Source of the DNA: CAITNM01 sp021298215
Lineage (GTDB): Bacteria; Pseudomonadota; Alphaproteobacteria; Paracaedibacterales; CAITNM01
Direction: 5' to 3'
Length of the DNA stretch: 64,000 nt
Assembly: GCA_046309815.1 (NCBI GenBank)
Contig: JBKCOJ010000008.1
Location: forward strand, 124,001-188,000
Part shown: positions 35,334 through 42,972 of the stretch, in pieces
How the letters are laid out: each line of letters starts with the position of its first letter
How positions within the stretch are numbered: position 1 is the stretch's first letter
Made by a program: the position numbers and the translations under genes
The notes under the pieces: model-generated
Databases searched by the model: none
What the model was told of the DNA's origin: nothing
Seen by the model: the letters and a program-made list of their open reading frames with translations, nothing else

Positions 35334-36728
35334 TTATTGGAGAAGTTTTAGAATGCTCTGAGGTTGAGCATTTGCCTGAGCAAGCATTGTTGTGCTTGCT
35401 TGTTGCAAAATTTGGAGTTTAGCAAAATTTGCCATTTCTATAGCAAAGTCGGTGTCCATAATTTGGCTTTTTGCATCCATAAGGTTTACGGAATTATTGC
35501 CTAAATTGTCGATCATGCTATATAAGCGATTCTCAAGAGCGCCAAGATTAGCACGCAAATTACTGACAGTATCAAGTGCTCCATCTATTATGGCAAGAGA
35601 AGCCACAGCATTCGCTTGTGTGTCTAATTGGGCGCTAGATAAAGGGACAAGTGTTGATGTTGTGCCGCCTATTAATCCAGCATGCTCAGGGCTAGAACCA
35701 CCTATGGTAATAGGGGAGCTAGATGTTAAAGTGATTGAGCTAGTTACAGTACCTGCAGCTACAGCGCCAAGGTCTGTGTTATCTATCCCGGGGCCATAAT
35801 TTACAGTAATGTTACGCCCATCAGCAGCTGTTAATACAAGTTTTCCTTCTAAATCAGCAGAAGCTTCTACGCCTGTCTCACTTTTTATATCATTGATTGC
35901 AACGATGGCATTTTCTACGTTCGAATTTAAGCTGTTGGTAATGGAAATAAGGGTGGTTTCTACGCCATTAATAGTAATTGCTCCACCAGAATTTGCAGAA
36001 GCTTCAAAATTGACTGTATCAGTAATGGTCGGATTTGCTGCTGCTTGAACATCTGCATCAGTGCCACTGGTGTTGATAGCATTAGCGATAGCAATGGCGC
36101 TTGCATCCGCATGTTCCGTGCTTAATCCATCAGATTTAGAAGGAGCGATAGCTGCCCCATTTATCACCAAATCACCGACACGAAGTGCTGTTTGTACAGC
36201 ATCACCTTGTACGATGACAGAACCTATATCAGCAGTATTAGTAGAGTTAATTTGAATAGCGAGAATATCTCCAGCTTGAGTGCCTATTTGCAACGTAGTG
36301 TCAAGCGTTCCATCTAGTAAGTTTAACCCATTAAAATCTGTTTGGGACACAACACTATTAATTTGATCTAGATGAGATTTTGCATTTGTATTAATAGAAG
36401 CTCGATCAATGGATGTAAGAGTGCCGTTTGCCGCTTGTATAGCAAGAGCACGCAAAGAAGTAATCGATTCTGCAATAGAATTTAGGGCTCCATCTGCAAT
36501 GTTAATAAGAGATACGCCAGCTTGGGCGTTAGCTGAAGCTTGTATCAAGCTGCCGATTTGTGCGGCCATACGTGTTGCAATAGCAAGGTTTGCTGAATCA
36601 TCAGCGGCGCCATTAATTTTCAATCCAGAAGATAGCTTTTCCATAGAGGAGCTTAATTTAGCTTCATTCTTTTCTAGATTTTGAATCGCATTCAAAGCAG
36701 ATGCGTTTGTATTAATTACCATTGACAT
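35334..36728 (-). CDS. fliC2: Flagellin, copy 2
   Basis: Filament subunit of 464 residues, opening MSMVINTNASALNAIQNLEKNEAKL and closing with the helix DTDFAIEMANFAKLQIL. The variable middle has an inserted Asp relative to copy 1 and its own substitutions. A region of the N-terminal coding sequence (about 36415-36620) matches copy 1 (about 34685-34890) almost base for base, including third codon positions, which points to recent duplication or gene conversion. The ATG at 36728 is chosen over a TTG four codons upstream. It is transcribed from its own sigma-54 promoter. Confidence 0.95.
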   Translation of the reverse strand: MSMVINTNASALNAIQNLEKNEAKLSSSMEKLSSGLKINGAADDSANLAIATRMAAQIGSLIQASANAQAGVSLINIADGALNSIAESITSLRALAIQAANGTLTSIDRASINTNAKSHLDQINSVVSQTDFNGLNLLDGTLDTTLQIGTQAGDILAIQINSTNTADIGSVIVQGDAVQTALRVGDLVINGAAIAPSKSDGLSTEHADASAIAIANAINTSGTDADVQAAANPTITDTVNFEASANSGGAITINGVETTLISITNSLNSNVENAIVAINDIKSETGVEASADLEGKLVLTAADGRNITVNYGPGIDNTDLGAVAAGTVTSSITLTSSSPITIGGSSPEHAGLIGGTTSTLVPLSSAQLDTQANAVASLAIIDGALDTVSNLRANLGALENRLYSMIDNLGNNSVNLMDAKSQIMDTDFAIEMANFAKLQILQQASTTMLAQANAQPQSILKLLQ

Positions 36729-36760
36729 TGTTTTACCCAATAATATTTTTTATTGAAGGG

Positions 36761-36776
36761 TGCAATACCCGTGCCA
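36761..36776 (-). promoter_or_regulatory. Sigma-54 promoter of flagellin 2
   Basis: Minus-strand TGGCAC-GGGTA-TTGCA, an exact match to the -24/-12 consensus, 33 bases upstream of the ATG at 36728. The TG and GC doublets have the required spacing. Confidence 0.9.
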
Positions 36777-36847
36777 AATAGCTGCGTTCTCTACATGACT
36801 CAAGCTGAGAAAAGAAATTTAAGGATAACTTTGTAGATTTTTTTAAA

Positions 36848-36885
36848 TTAAATAGGAAAAAATTGTGCAATTTTTTCCTATTTAA
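36848..36885. terminator. Perfect 18-bp inverted repeat after flagellin 3
   Basis: Arms of 18 bases (36848-36865 and 36868-36885) with a two-base centre; each arm contains a six-base A or T tract. It lies 30 bases past the flagellin 3 stop and before the flagellin 2 promoter. Likely terminator or mRNA 3' stabiliser that can act in either direction. Confidence 0.65.
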
Positions 36886-36915
36886 GTGGGTAATTTTTTC
36901 TCTACACAAGTAAAA

Positions 36916-38310
36916 CTATTGAAGTAGTTTTAAGATTGCTTGTGGATTAGCATTTGCTTGAGCAAGCATTGCTACCCCCGCTTGTTGGAGAATCTGCTGT
37001 TTAGCAAAGTTGGTCATTTCAGTGGCGAAGTCTGTATCCATAATTTGGCTCTTCGCATCCTGTAAGTTAACAGCGCTAGAGCTAAGGTTATCAATCGCAA
37101 CGTATAGACGATTTTCGATGGCGCCGATATTAGAACGGATTTCGCTAATAGTATCGATAGCACCGTCAATTACCGCAAGAGATTGTATAGCATTTGCTTG
37201 TGTGTCTAATTTTGCTGTTGATAACGCTGTAAGATCAGAATACGTACCAGCTGTTAATCCCGCCCTATCCGGATTTGAGCCACTTATAGTAATAGGGGTG
37301 CTAGAAGTAAGCTTCACTGTTCCAGTTATTGTGCCCGCAGCAACAGCACCAAGATCTGTGTTTCTAATACCTGTTCCATAAGCAACAGTGATATTGCGTC
37401 CATCGGCAGCAGTCAGGATTAAGTTGCCAATTTCATCTGTAGAAGCTTCTACGCCTGTTTCTGTGGAGATAGCATTGATAGCAACCAGCGCATTTTGCAC
37501 GTTACCATCAAGGGTTCCTGGAAGAGAAATAAGCTTTGTTTCGATGCCATTGATAGTCATGACGCCACTCACATTGCTTGATGATGAGTATGCTGTTGCT
37601 TTAGTAACCGTAGGATTTACTACCGCACGTGTGTTCGCATCAGTACCGCTGGTATTGATAGCATTTGCAACGGCAATCGCGCTCGCTTCTGGCATATCAT
37701 AACTTAAGCCATCATTTTGAGTTGCAGGAATAGCTGCTCCATCGAGAATTAAGTCTCCCGTTTCAAGTGCTGCTGCAACTGCATCGCCGTGACAGAAGAT
37801 AGCGCCAACATCTGCAGTATTTGCTGATTCGATTTTGATTTGAATGGAATCGCCTGCTTCAGTTCCTACTTGCAAGATGGTGTCAAATGAACCATCTAAT
37901 AGGTCTAGTTCGTTGAAGTTTGATTGAGCAGCAATACTATTAATTTGGTTTAATAATGATTCAGCTTTTGCATTAATAGAAGCGCGGTCACTAGAAGTTA
38001 AGGTGCCGTTTGCCGCTTGTACTGCAAGGGCACGAAGTTCAATTAATGAGTCGGTGATTGTTCCTAAAGAACTATCAGCAATATTAATAAGTGAAACACC
38101 TGCTTGCGCGTTTGCAGCAGCTTGCATCAAGCTACCAATTTGCGCAGCCATACGTGTTGCAATAGCTAAGCCAGCAGCATCGTCGGCGCCTCTGTTGATT
38201 TTTAAGCCCGATGACAATTTTTCCATTGATGAATCAAGTTTAAACTTAGTTTTTTCCAAACTATTCAGTGCGCTAAGAGCAGACTGGTTTGTATTAATTA
38301 CCATTGACAT
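36916..38310 (-). CDS. fliC3: Flagellin, copy 3
   Basis: Filament subunit of 464 residues. It forms a closer pair with copy 4: both begin MSMVINTNQSALSALNSLEKTKFKL, carry KLSSGLKINRGADDAAGLAIA, and end with TNFAKQQILQQAGVAMLAQAN. Differences are concentrated in the exposed middle (about residues 170-370). A GAGGA ribosome binding site is six bases before the ATG; about 30 bases of leader are shared with copy 4. Transcribed from its own sigma-54 promoter and closed by its own inverted repeat. Confidence 0.96.
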   Translation of the reverse strand: MSMVINTNQSALSALNSLEKTKFKLDSSMEKLSSGLKINRGADDAAGLAIATRMAAQIGSLMQAAANAQAGVSLINIADSSLGTITDSLIELRALAVQAANGTLTSSDRASINAKAESLLNQINSIAAQSNFNELDLLDGSFDTILQVGTEAGDSIQIKIESANTADVGAIFCHGDAVAAALETGDLILDGAAIPATQNDGLSYDMPEASAIAVANAINTSGTDANTRAVVNPTVTKATAYSSSSNVSGVMTINGIETKLISLPGTLDGNVQNALVAINAISTETGVEASTDEIGNLILTAADGRNITVAYGTGIRNTDLGAVAAGTITGTVKLTSSTPITISGSNPDRAGLTAGTYSDLTALSTAKLDTQANAIQSLAVIDGAIDTISEIRSNIGAIENRLYVAIDNLSSSAVNLQDAKSQIMDTDFATEMTNFAKQQILQQAGVAMLAQANANPQAILKLLQ

Positions 38311-38361
38311 AATTATCCTCGATTTCGTGTCAAATTTAATTAAATTCTTAAACTTAATTAA

Positions 38362-38377
38362 TGCAAAAATTGTGCCA
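38362..38377 (-). promoter_or_regulatory. Sigma-54 promoter of flagellin 3
   Basis: Minus-strand TGGCAC-AATTT-TTGCA, an exact match to the -24/-12 consensus, 52 bases upstream of the ATG at 38310. Confidence 0.9.
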
Positions 38378-38490
38378 ACTGCTTGAAACGTATGCTAGAT
38401 AAGGGATTGGATAGTACTTTTGAAAACTATATTTTTTATTTTTAAAAAAATTTACTTAAAATATTGTAAAAAATTTTATTAATATTGAAT

Positions 38491-38531
38491 AATATAAAGG
38501 TTATAAGAAAGAATCTTATAACCTTTATATT
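38491..38531. terminator. Perfect 18-bp inverted repeat after flagellin 4
   Basis: Arms of 18 bases (38491-38508 and 38514-38531) enclose a five-base loop, 15 bases beyond the flagellin 4 stop and before the flagellin 3 promoter. It lacks a long T tract but has the same position as the hairpins behind the other flagellin genes. Confidence 0.65.
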
Positions 38532-38546
38532 TTAAGAGGAGTATTA

Positions 38547-39941
38547 TTATTGAAGCAATTTTAATACAGATTGTGGGTTAGCATTCGCTTGAGCAAGCAT
38601 TGCTACGCCCGCTTGTTGGAGAATCTGCTGTTTAGCAAAGTTAGTCATTTCTACTGCGAAGTCTGTATCCATAATTTGGCTCTTCGCATCTTGTAGATTA
38701 ACTGATGTTGCACTAAGGTTATCAATCGCAACGTATAGACGATTTTCGATGGCGCCGATATCGGAACGAATTCCGCTAATAGTATCGATAGCACCGTCAA
38801 TCACTGCAAGAGATTGTATAGCATTTGCTTGTGTGTCTAATTTTGCTGTTGATAACGCTGTAAGATCAGAATACGTACCTGCAACAAATCCAGCTCTATC
38901 CGGATTTGAACCACTTACAGTGATAGGGTTGCTGGAAGTAAGTTTGACTGTTCCAGTTATTGTGCCCGCAGCTACTGCTCCAAGATCTGTATTTGCCATG
39001 CTATCACTATATTCAACAGTGATGTTGCGTCCATCAGCTGCAGTCAAAACTAAGTTGCCGATTTCATCTGTCGAAGCTTCTACGCCTGTTTCTGTGGAGA
39101 TAGCATTGATAGCAACCATCGCATTTTGCACGTTACCATCAAGAGTTCCTGGAAGAGAAATAAGCTTTGTTTCGATGCCATTGATGGTCATGATACCAGA
39201 TGGATTACCTGAGGCAGCAAATGTTGTTGTTTCAGTAACTGTAGGATTTACTACCGCACGTGTGTTCGCATCAGTACCACTGGTATTGATAGCAGCTGCA
39301 ACGGCAATTGCGCTTGCTTCTGGCATATCATAACTTAATCCATCATTTTCTGTTGCAGGGATAGCAGCGCCATCAAGGATTAAGTCTCCTTTTTCAAGTG
39401 CAGCTGCAACGGCATTACCTGTATAGAAAATAGCACCAACATCTGCAGTATTTGCTGATTCGATTTTGATTTGAATGGAATCGCCTGCTTCAGTTCCTAC
39501 TTGCAAGATGGTGTCAAATGAACCATCTAATAGGTCTAGTTCGTTGAAGTTTGCTTGGGATGCAATGCTGTTGATCTGGTTTAATAATGATTCAGCCTTT
39601 GCATTAATAGAAGCGCGGTCACTAGAAGTTAAGGTGCCGTTTGCCGCTTGTACTGCAAGGGCACGAAGTTCAATTAATGAGTCGGTGATTGTTCCTAAAG
39701 AACTATCAGCAACGTTAATTAGAGAAACGCCAGCTTGCGCGTTCGCAGCAGCCTGCATCAAGCTACCAATTTGCGCAGCCATACGTGTTGCAATAGCTAA
39801 GCCAGCAGCATCGTCGGCGCCTCTGTTGATTTTTAAACCCGATGACAATTTTTCCATTGATGAATCAAGTTTAAATTTAGTTTTTTCCAAACTATTCAGT
39901 GCACTAAGAGCAGACTGATTTGTATTAATTACCATTGACAT
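38547..39941 (-). CDS. fliC4: Flagellin, copy 4
   Basis: Filament subunit of 464 residues, very similar to copy 3 over the terminal D0/D1 regions at both protein and DNA level, with changes in the middle and a few near the C-terminus (NLSATSVNL where copy 3 has NLSSSAVNL). It has the same GAGGA ribosome binding site. Its leader matches copy 3 only to about 39975 and then diverges, so the promoter is outside the duplicated block. It is the first of the four genes in transcription direction, but each gene has its own promoter and hairpin. Confidence 0.96.
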   Translation of the reverse strand: MSMVINTNQSALSALNSLEKTKFKLDSSMEKLSSGLKINRGADDAAGLAIATRMAAQIGSLMQAAANAQAGVSLINVADSSLGTITDSLIELRALAVQAANGTLTSSDRASINAKAESLLNQINSIASQANFNELDLLDGSFDTILQVGTEAGDSIQIKIESANTADVGAIFYTGNAVAAALEKGDLILDGAAIPATENDGLSYDMPEASAIAVAAAINTSGTDANTRAVVNPTVTETTTFAASGNPSGIMTINGIETKLISLPGTLDGNVQNAMVAINAISTETGVEASTDEIGNLVLTAADGRNITVEYSDSMANTDLGAVAAGTITGTVKLTSSNPITVSGSNPDRAGFVAGTYSDLTALSTAKLDTQANAIQSLAVIDGAIDTISGIRSDIGAIENRLYVAIDNLSATSVNLQDAKSQIMDTDFAVEMTNFAKQQILQQAGVAMLAQANANPQSVLKLLQ

Positions 39942-39994
39942 AATTATCCTCGATTTCGCGTCAAATTTAATTAAAATGTTCTGTTATGGAGTAT

Positions 39995-40010
39995 TGCAAT
40001 ATCCATGCCA
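39995..40010 (-). promoter_or_regulatory. Sigma-54 promoter of flagellin 4
   Basis: Minus-strand TGGCAT-GGATA-TTGCA, one mismatch to the -24/-12 consensus (T for the last C of the -24 box), 54 bases upstream of the ATG at 39941. The invariant GG and GC doublets are kept. Confidence 0.85.
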
Positions 40011-40126
40011 ACAGTTGAAATATCTAGTGTTTGAAGCGGGCTGATTTTTAAAATATGGTGAAAGGACCTTTTAAAATCTCTCATATTATTTTAAATTTAA
40101 TAAATCTTATAAAAAATCTCTAATTA

Positions 40127-41395
40127 ATGAATAATAGATTTGTTTTAATTATTGCTAAATATTTCTCTTTTTTTGCTTTTTTTTTCTGTCTTTTATTATT
40201 TTGGCCTGGATTAATGAGGTCAGATAGCTTGCTGCAAATGCAGCAAGGACTTTCATTATTGCCTCCTTCAGATTTTCATCCTCCTATGATGGGTTTTATT
40301 TGGGGTTTATTTTCAAAAATATACGAAGGTCCAGGTGTTTTGTTTGTATTGCATTTAGCGCTTTATTGGGGGGCTGTTGCTTTATTTGCTAATGCAAAAA
40401 AATCTTATTGGGTTTATCTGATAGCTATCTTACCTCCTGTTTTCTCCTATCAATTACTTGTTATTAAAGATGTTTCATTTGTTAATGCGTACCTTTTCTG
40501 TGCAGGTTGGTTACATTTTTATAGCATGCGCAAATCTTCCCCAAATTATTACTCAGTCTTTATTTGGTTTGTCGTTGCTTTTTATGGGACGTGCGCAGCC
40601 TATCAGTCGATTATAGCTTTGCCATGGCTTTGTTTGTGGTTTTCAAAAGTTTGTTGGCCGCAAAAAGCCGCGAATTGGATAAAAAAGGGGATAGCTATAA
40701 CAGGAGCTTTGGGAATAGCCATGCTAATTTTTAATAGCAGTCTAACGGTCTCTTCACATAGAATTCAACACAATGAGTTGTACGATTTAGCCGGTATTTC
40801 GGTCTATTTAAATACACCTTTATTCCCTGACTATATAAAACAACATAAAGATTATGATTTTGAACGGATTAAAAAGCTCTATAATCCAAGGCGTGTGGAT
40901 GATTTAGTCTTTTTAAGTGATACTCCAGTGCATATAAGTTCTTCACCTGAAGAATTGAAAGCTTTAAGAACGGCATGGATTTCGGCAATTTTTGCCTACC
41001 CTATGGCATACTTTAAGCATAGGTGGGATGTTTTTTATCAACAATTAACAATGTCTTTATTAAAGCGTCCCGGTGATATCAAGGAAAAAACAACCCCTCT
41101 GATTGTTGAAGTATTAAACTGGGTAGAAATTGCCGGGGTATTTTCTGTTCTTAGTTTATTAATGGCGTATGCGCCATATTTTGGTGTCCAGTTATTCTTG
41201 GTGTACAAAGGGTTTCGATATTTCAAGAGTGATCCAAAATATGTCAATTTATTTTTTCAAAATATTATGGGAATCGCTCTTGTGTCATCCTTGTTTTTTA
41301 TCGCCTCAGCTGCAGAGGCGCGATATGCGTATTTAGCTGTTGCGATGTTTTATTTCAGCTTCCCTATATTGAAGAAAGACATTATCAACAAATAG
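40127..41395 (+). CDS. Polytopic membrane protein, GT-C glycosyltransferase-like
   Basis: A 422-residue inner-membrane protein with about nine to ten hydrophobic segments. An early loop reads RSDSLLQMQQGL...PPSDFHPPMMGFIWG, and a large soluble loop near residues 205-290 contains HNELYDLAGISVYLN and AYPMAYFKHRWDVF. Acidic residues in the first loop, many aromatic residues and this layout recall GT-C fold glycosyltransferases that use lipid-linked sugars, but no motif settles it. It is divergent from the flagellin array and next to it, so a role in surface or flagellin glycosylation is possible but unproven. Confidence 0.6.
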   Translation: MNNRFVLIIAKYFSFFAFFFCLLLFWPGLMRSDSLLQMQQGLSLLPPSDFHPPMMGFIWGLFSKIYEGPGVLFVLHLALYWGAVALFANAKKSYWVYLIAILPPVFSYQLLVIKDVSFVNAYLFCAGWLHFYSMRKSSPNYYSVFIWFVVAFYGTCAAYQSIIALPWLCLWFSKVCWPQKAANWIKKGIAITGALGIAMLIFNSSLTVSSHRIQHNELYDLAGISVYLNTPLFPDYIKQHKDYDFERIKKLYNPRRVDDLVFLSDTPVHISSSPEELKALRTAWISAIFAYPMAYFKHRWDVFYQQLTMSLLKRPGDIKEKTTPLIVEVLNWVEIAGVFSVLSLLMAYAPYFGVQLFLVYKGFRYFKSDPKYVNLFFQNIMGIALVSSLFFIASAAEARYAYLAVAMFYFSFPILKKDIINK

Positions 41396-41503
41396 AAATC
41401 AATATTTCAGTTGAAAACGATTCCATCGCTCTAAGAATAATACCATGAAAGGTTGCCATTCCTCTGGATATATTGTTCAGAGCAGAAAACTAAACTGACA
41501 GCA

Positions 41504-42640
41504 TCATCCAAGTAATTTTTCTAAAAAGGAGAAAGTTTCTTGGAGGGATTGATCAAGAAATACATCTTTCAAAGCTGTAGCAAAGAGTGATGAGTTGTTA
41601 TCCTCGTGATGTGGATCGTACTTATTTATCTTTACTCTTACTTTGTATCGCTGGATTTGTAAGCGTTGTTGAATATATAAAGGGCTAATTGCCGATGCGC
41701 TCATGAAGCCCTCAATTATGCGCGCTAACCATGGACGCCAGGAAGCTAGATTAGGTGTTAAATTCTCAAGAGCTATTGATAAACTTTGCATGCGATCATC
41801 AGCAGTCTTAATCCTTTCTATAATGGTTCTGACATCAGCCTTCTTTGTATCAAGCTGAGTTTTAATCATAGTCAGAACGTGATTTGAGAAAATAAAAGAA
41901 TCATTTGCGAAGAATAAATGAGGAAAATGACTGTTAGCTAATAATAAATCCGGCTCGAATTCAGGGTCCGTTACAGTAAACCATCCACAATCCACAAAGG
42001 AAAATTTGTGCTCCTGCCTTAAACGAAAACTTTCTGAATTACAAGGAAGGTTGTGGTCTATTGGAATAATTCGATATTGATGAAGCAAACCAAAAGAATG
42101 CCCGACGTTATGTAATATTTTAAAAAATAATTCTTGCTTGTCGGCTTCGAAGGATCTTATCTCCGCTCTTATAAACTGATCTAATGTCATGCTTCCAGCA
42201 AAAGGCATAATTTGAAGAATTGAGCTGTTTTGTGCATCTTTAATTTCTTCGAGGGGCAGAGTCAAAATTTCTTCTAGTTTTGAATTTTTGCTAACTTTTT
42301 CTTTTAAATCTTTATAGTGTTCGTTTTCTAATTCGTATTGGGAGTTATTCAAGACAACTTTCCCAAAATATTGAAGAGAGCCTGAAGTTGAAAAAATATA
42401 CATACCCTTTTGCTGGACCCCAAGATATCCTTCTTTACTACTAACTGGTTGGCATTGGGTAATGCTATATTTTGTTAAAAAATTATTAAACTCAGGAAAG
42501 CGTTGCTCAAGCTCAGTCTTAGCATTTACGTTTGGTGAAGATGTTGTGGTTCCTGCTGTAATTTCAGCACGATTTTCCATTCCATAGCTCTCGATGCTAT
42601 GTATCAATATTGCTATGCTTAATAATTTTAGCGTGTTCAT
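41504..42640 (-). CDS. Secreted protein with faint protein-kinase-like motifs
   Basis: A 378-residue protein with a signal peptide (MNTLKLLSIAILIHSIESYG). No family is certain. The order of some elements recalls the kinase fold: FGKVV with Lys94, an acidic helix ELENEHYKDL (Glu104/106), a hinge-like LQIMPFAGSMTLDQFI (142-157), then HQYRIIPIDHNLPCN with Asp195 and Asn201, and FVDCGWF with Asp217 in the DFG position. Spacing between the catalytic Asp and Asn is one residue longer than usual, and no glycine-rich loop is clear. This reading is inference. The gene is divergent from tRNA-Leu across a 229-base AT-rich gap where no clear promoter boxes were found. Confidence 0.65.
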   Translation of the reverse strand: MNTLKLLSIAILIHSIESYGMENRAEITAGTTTSSPNVNAKTELEQRFPEFNNFLTKYSITQCQPVSSKEGYLGVQQKGMYIFSTSGSLQYFGKVVLNNSQYELENEHYKDLKEKVSKNSKLEEILTLPLEEIKDAQNSSILQIMPFAGSMTLDQFIRAEIRSFEADKQELFFKILHNVGHSFGLLHQYRIIPIDHNLPCNSESFRLRQEHKFSFVDCGWFTVTDPEFEPDLLLANSHFPHLFFANDSFIFSNHVLTMIKTQLDTKKADVRTIIERIKTADDRMQSLSIALENLTPNLASWRPWLARIIEGFMSASAISPLYIQQRLQIQRYKVRVKINKYDPHHEDNNSSLFATALKDVFLDQSLQETFSFLEKLLG

Positions 42641-42869
42641 GATTTTGCGCTATTTATTCTGATCAAAAAAAATTATTCATACTAAACGTATATGGTAATC
42701 AATTTTTGTATTGCAATTAAAAACTCAGCGCTGCATTGTAGCCTTAGTTAAGGCTCGAAAGAAGCATATATTCATTTAAAAAAAATTTTGCTAGAAGAAT
42801 AAAAGAGACACACCATAGTGGTTGCCAAGACACTCATCTTTCTGGTAGCTTTATGGGAAGTCAACATGC

Positions 42870-42954
42870 GCGGGCGTGGTGGAATTGGCAGACACACCAG
42901 ACTTAGGATCTGGCGACGCAAGTCATGGGGGTTCAAGTCCCTCCGCCCGCACCA
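42870..42954 (+). tRNA. tRNA-Leu (anticodon TAG)
   Basis: Acceptor stem GCGGGCG with CGCCCGC, D arm TGGTGGAATTGGCAGACAC, anticodon stem CCAGA/TCTGG around loop CTTAGGA with anticodon TAG, a long class II variable arm, T arm with GTTCAAGTC, and encoded CCA at 42952-42954. The trigger factor gene begins 18 bases after its end. Confidence 0.96.
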
Positions 42955-42972
42955 AAAGCTACATGGAATTCT

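Noticed and set aside
35092..36823. Shared 12-mer AAGAAATTTAAG upstream of flagellins 1 and 2 as an activator site
   Set aside because: It is AT-rich, at different distances from the promoters (29 and 36 bases), and absent from copies 3 and 4.
35392..39918. Long plus-strand open frames opposite the flagellin genes
   Set aside because: They are shadows created by the Ala/Ser/Asn-rich flagellin codons and repeat at the same place in each copy.
42925..42972. Upstream extension of tig
   Set aside because: It runs through the 3' half of tRNA-Leu; homology begins at the ATG at 42973.
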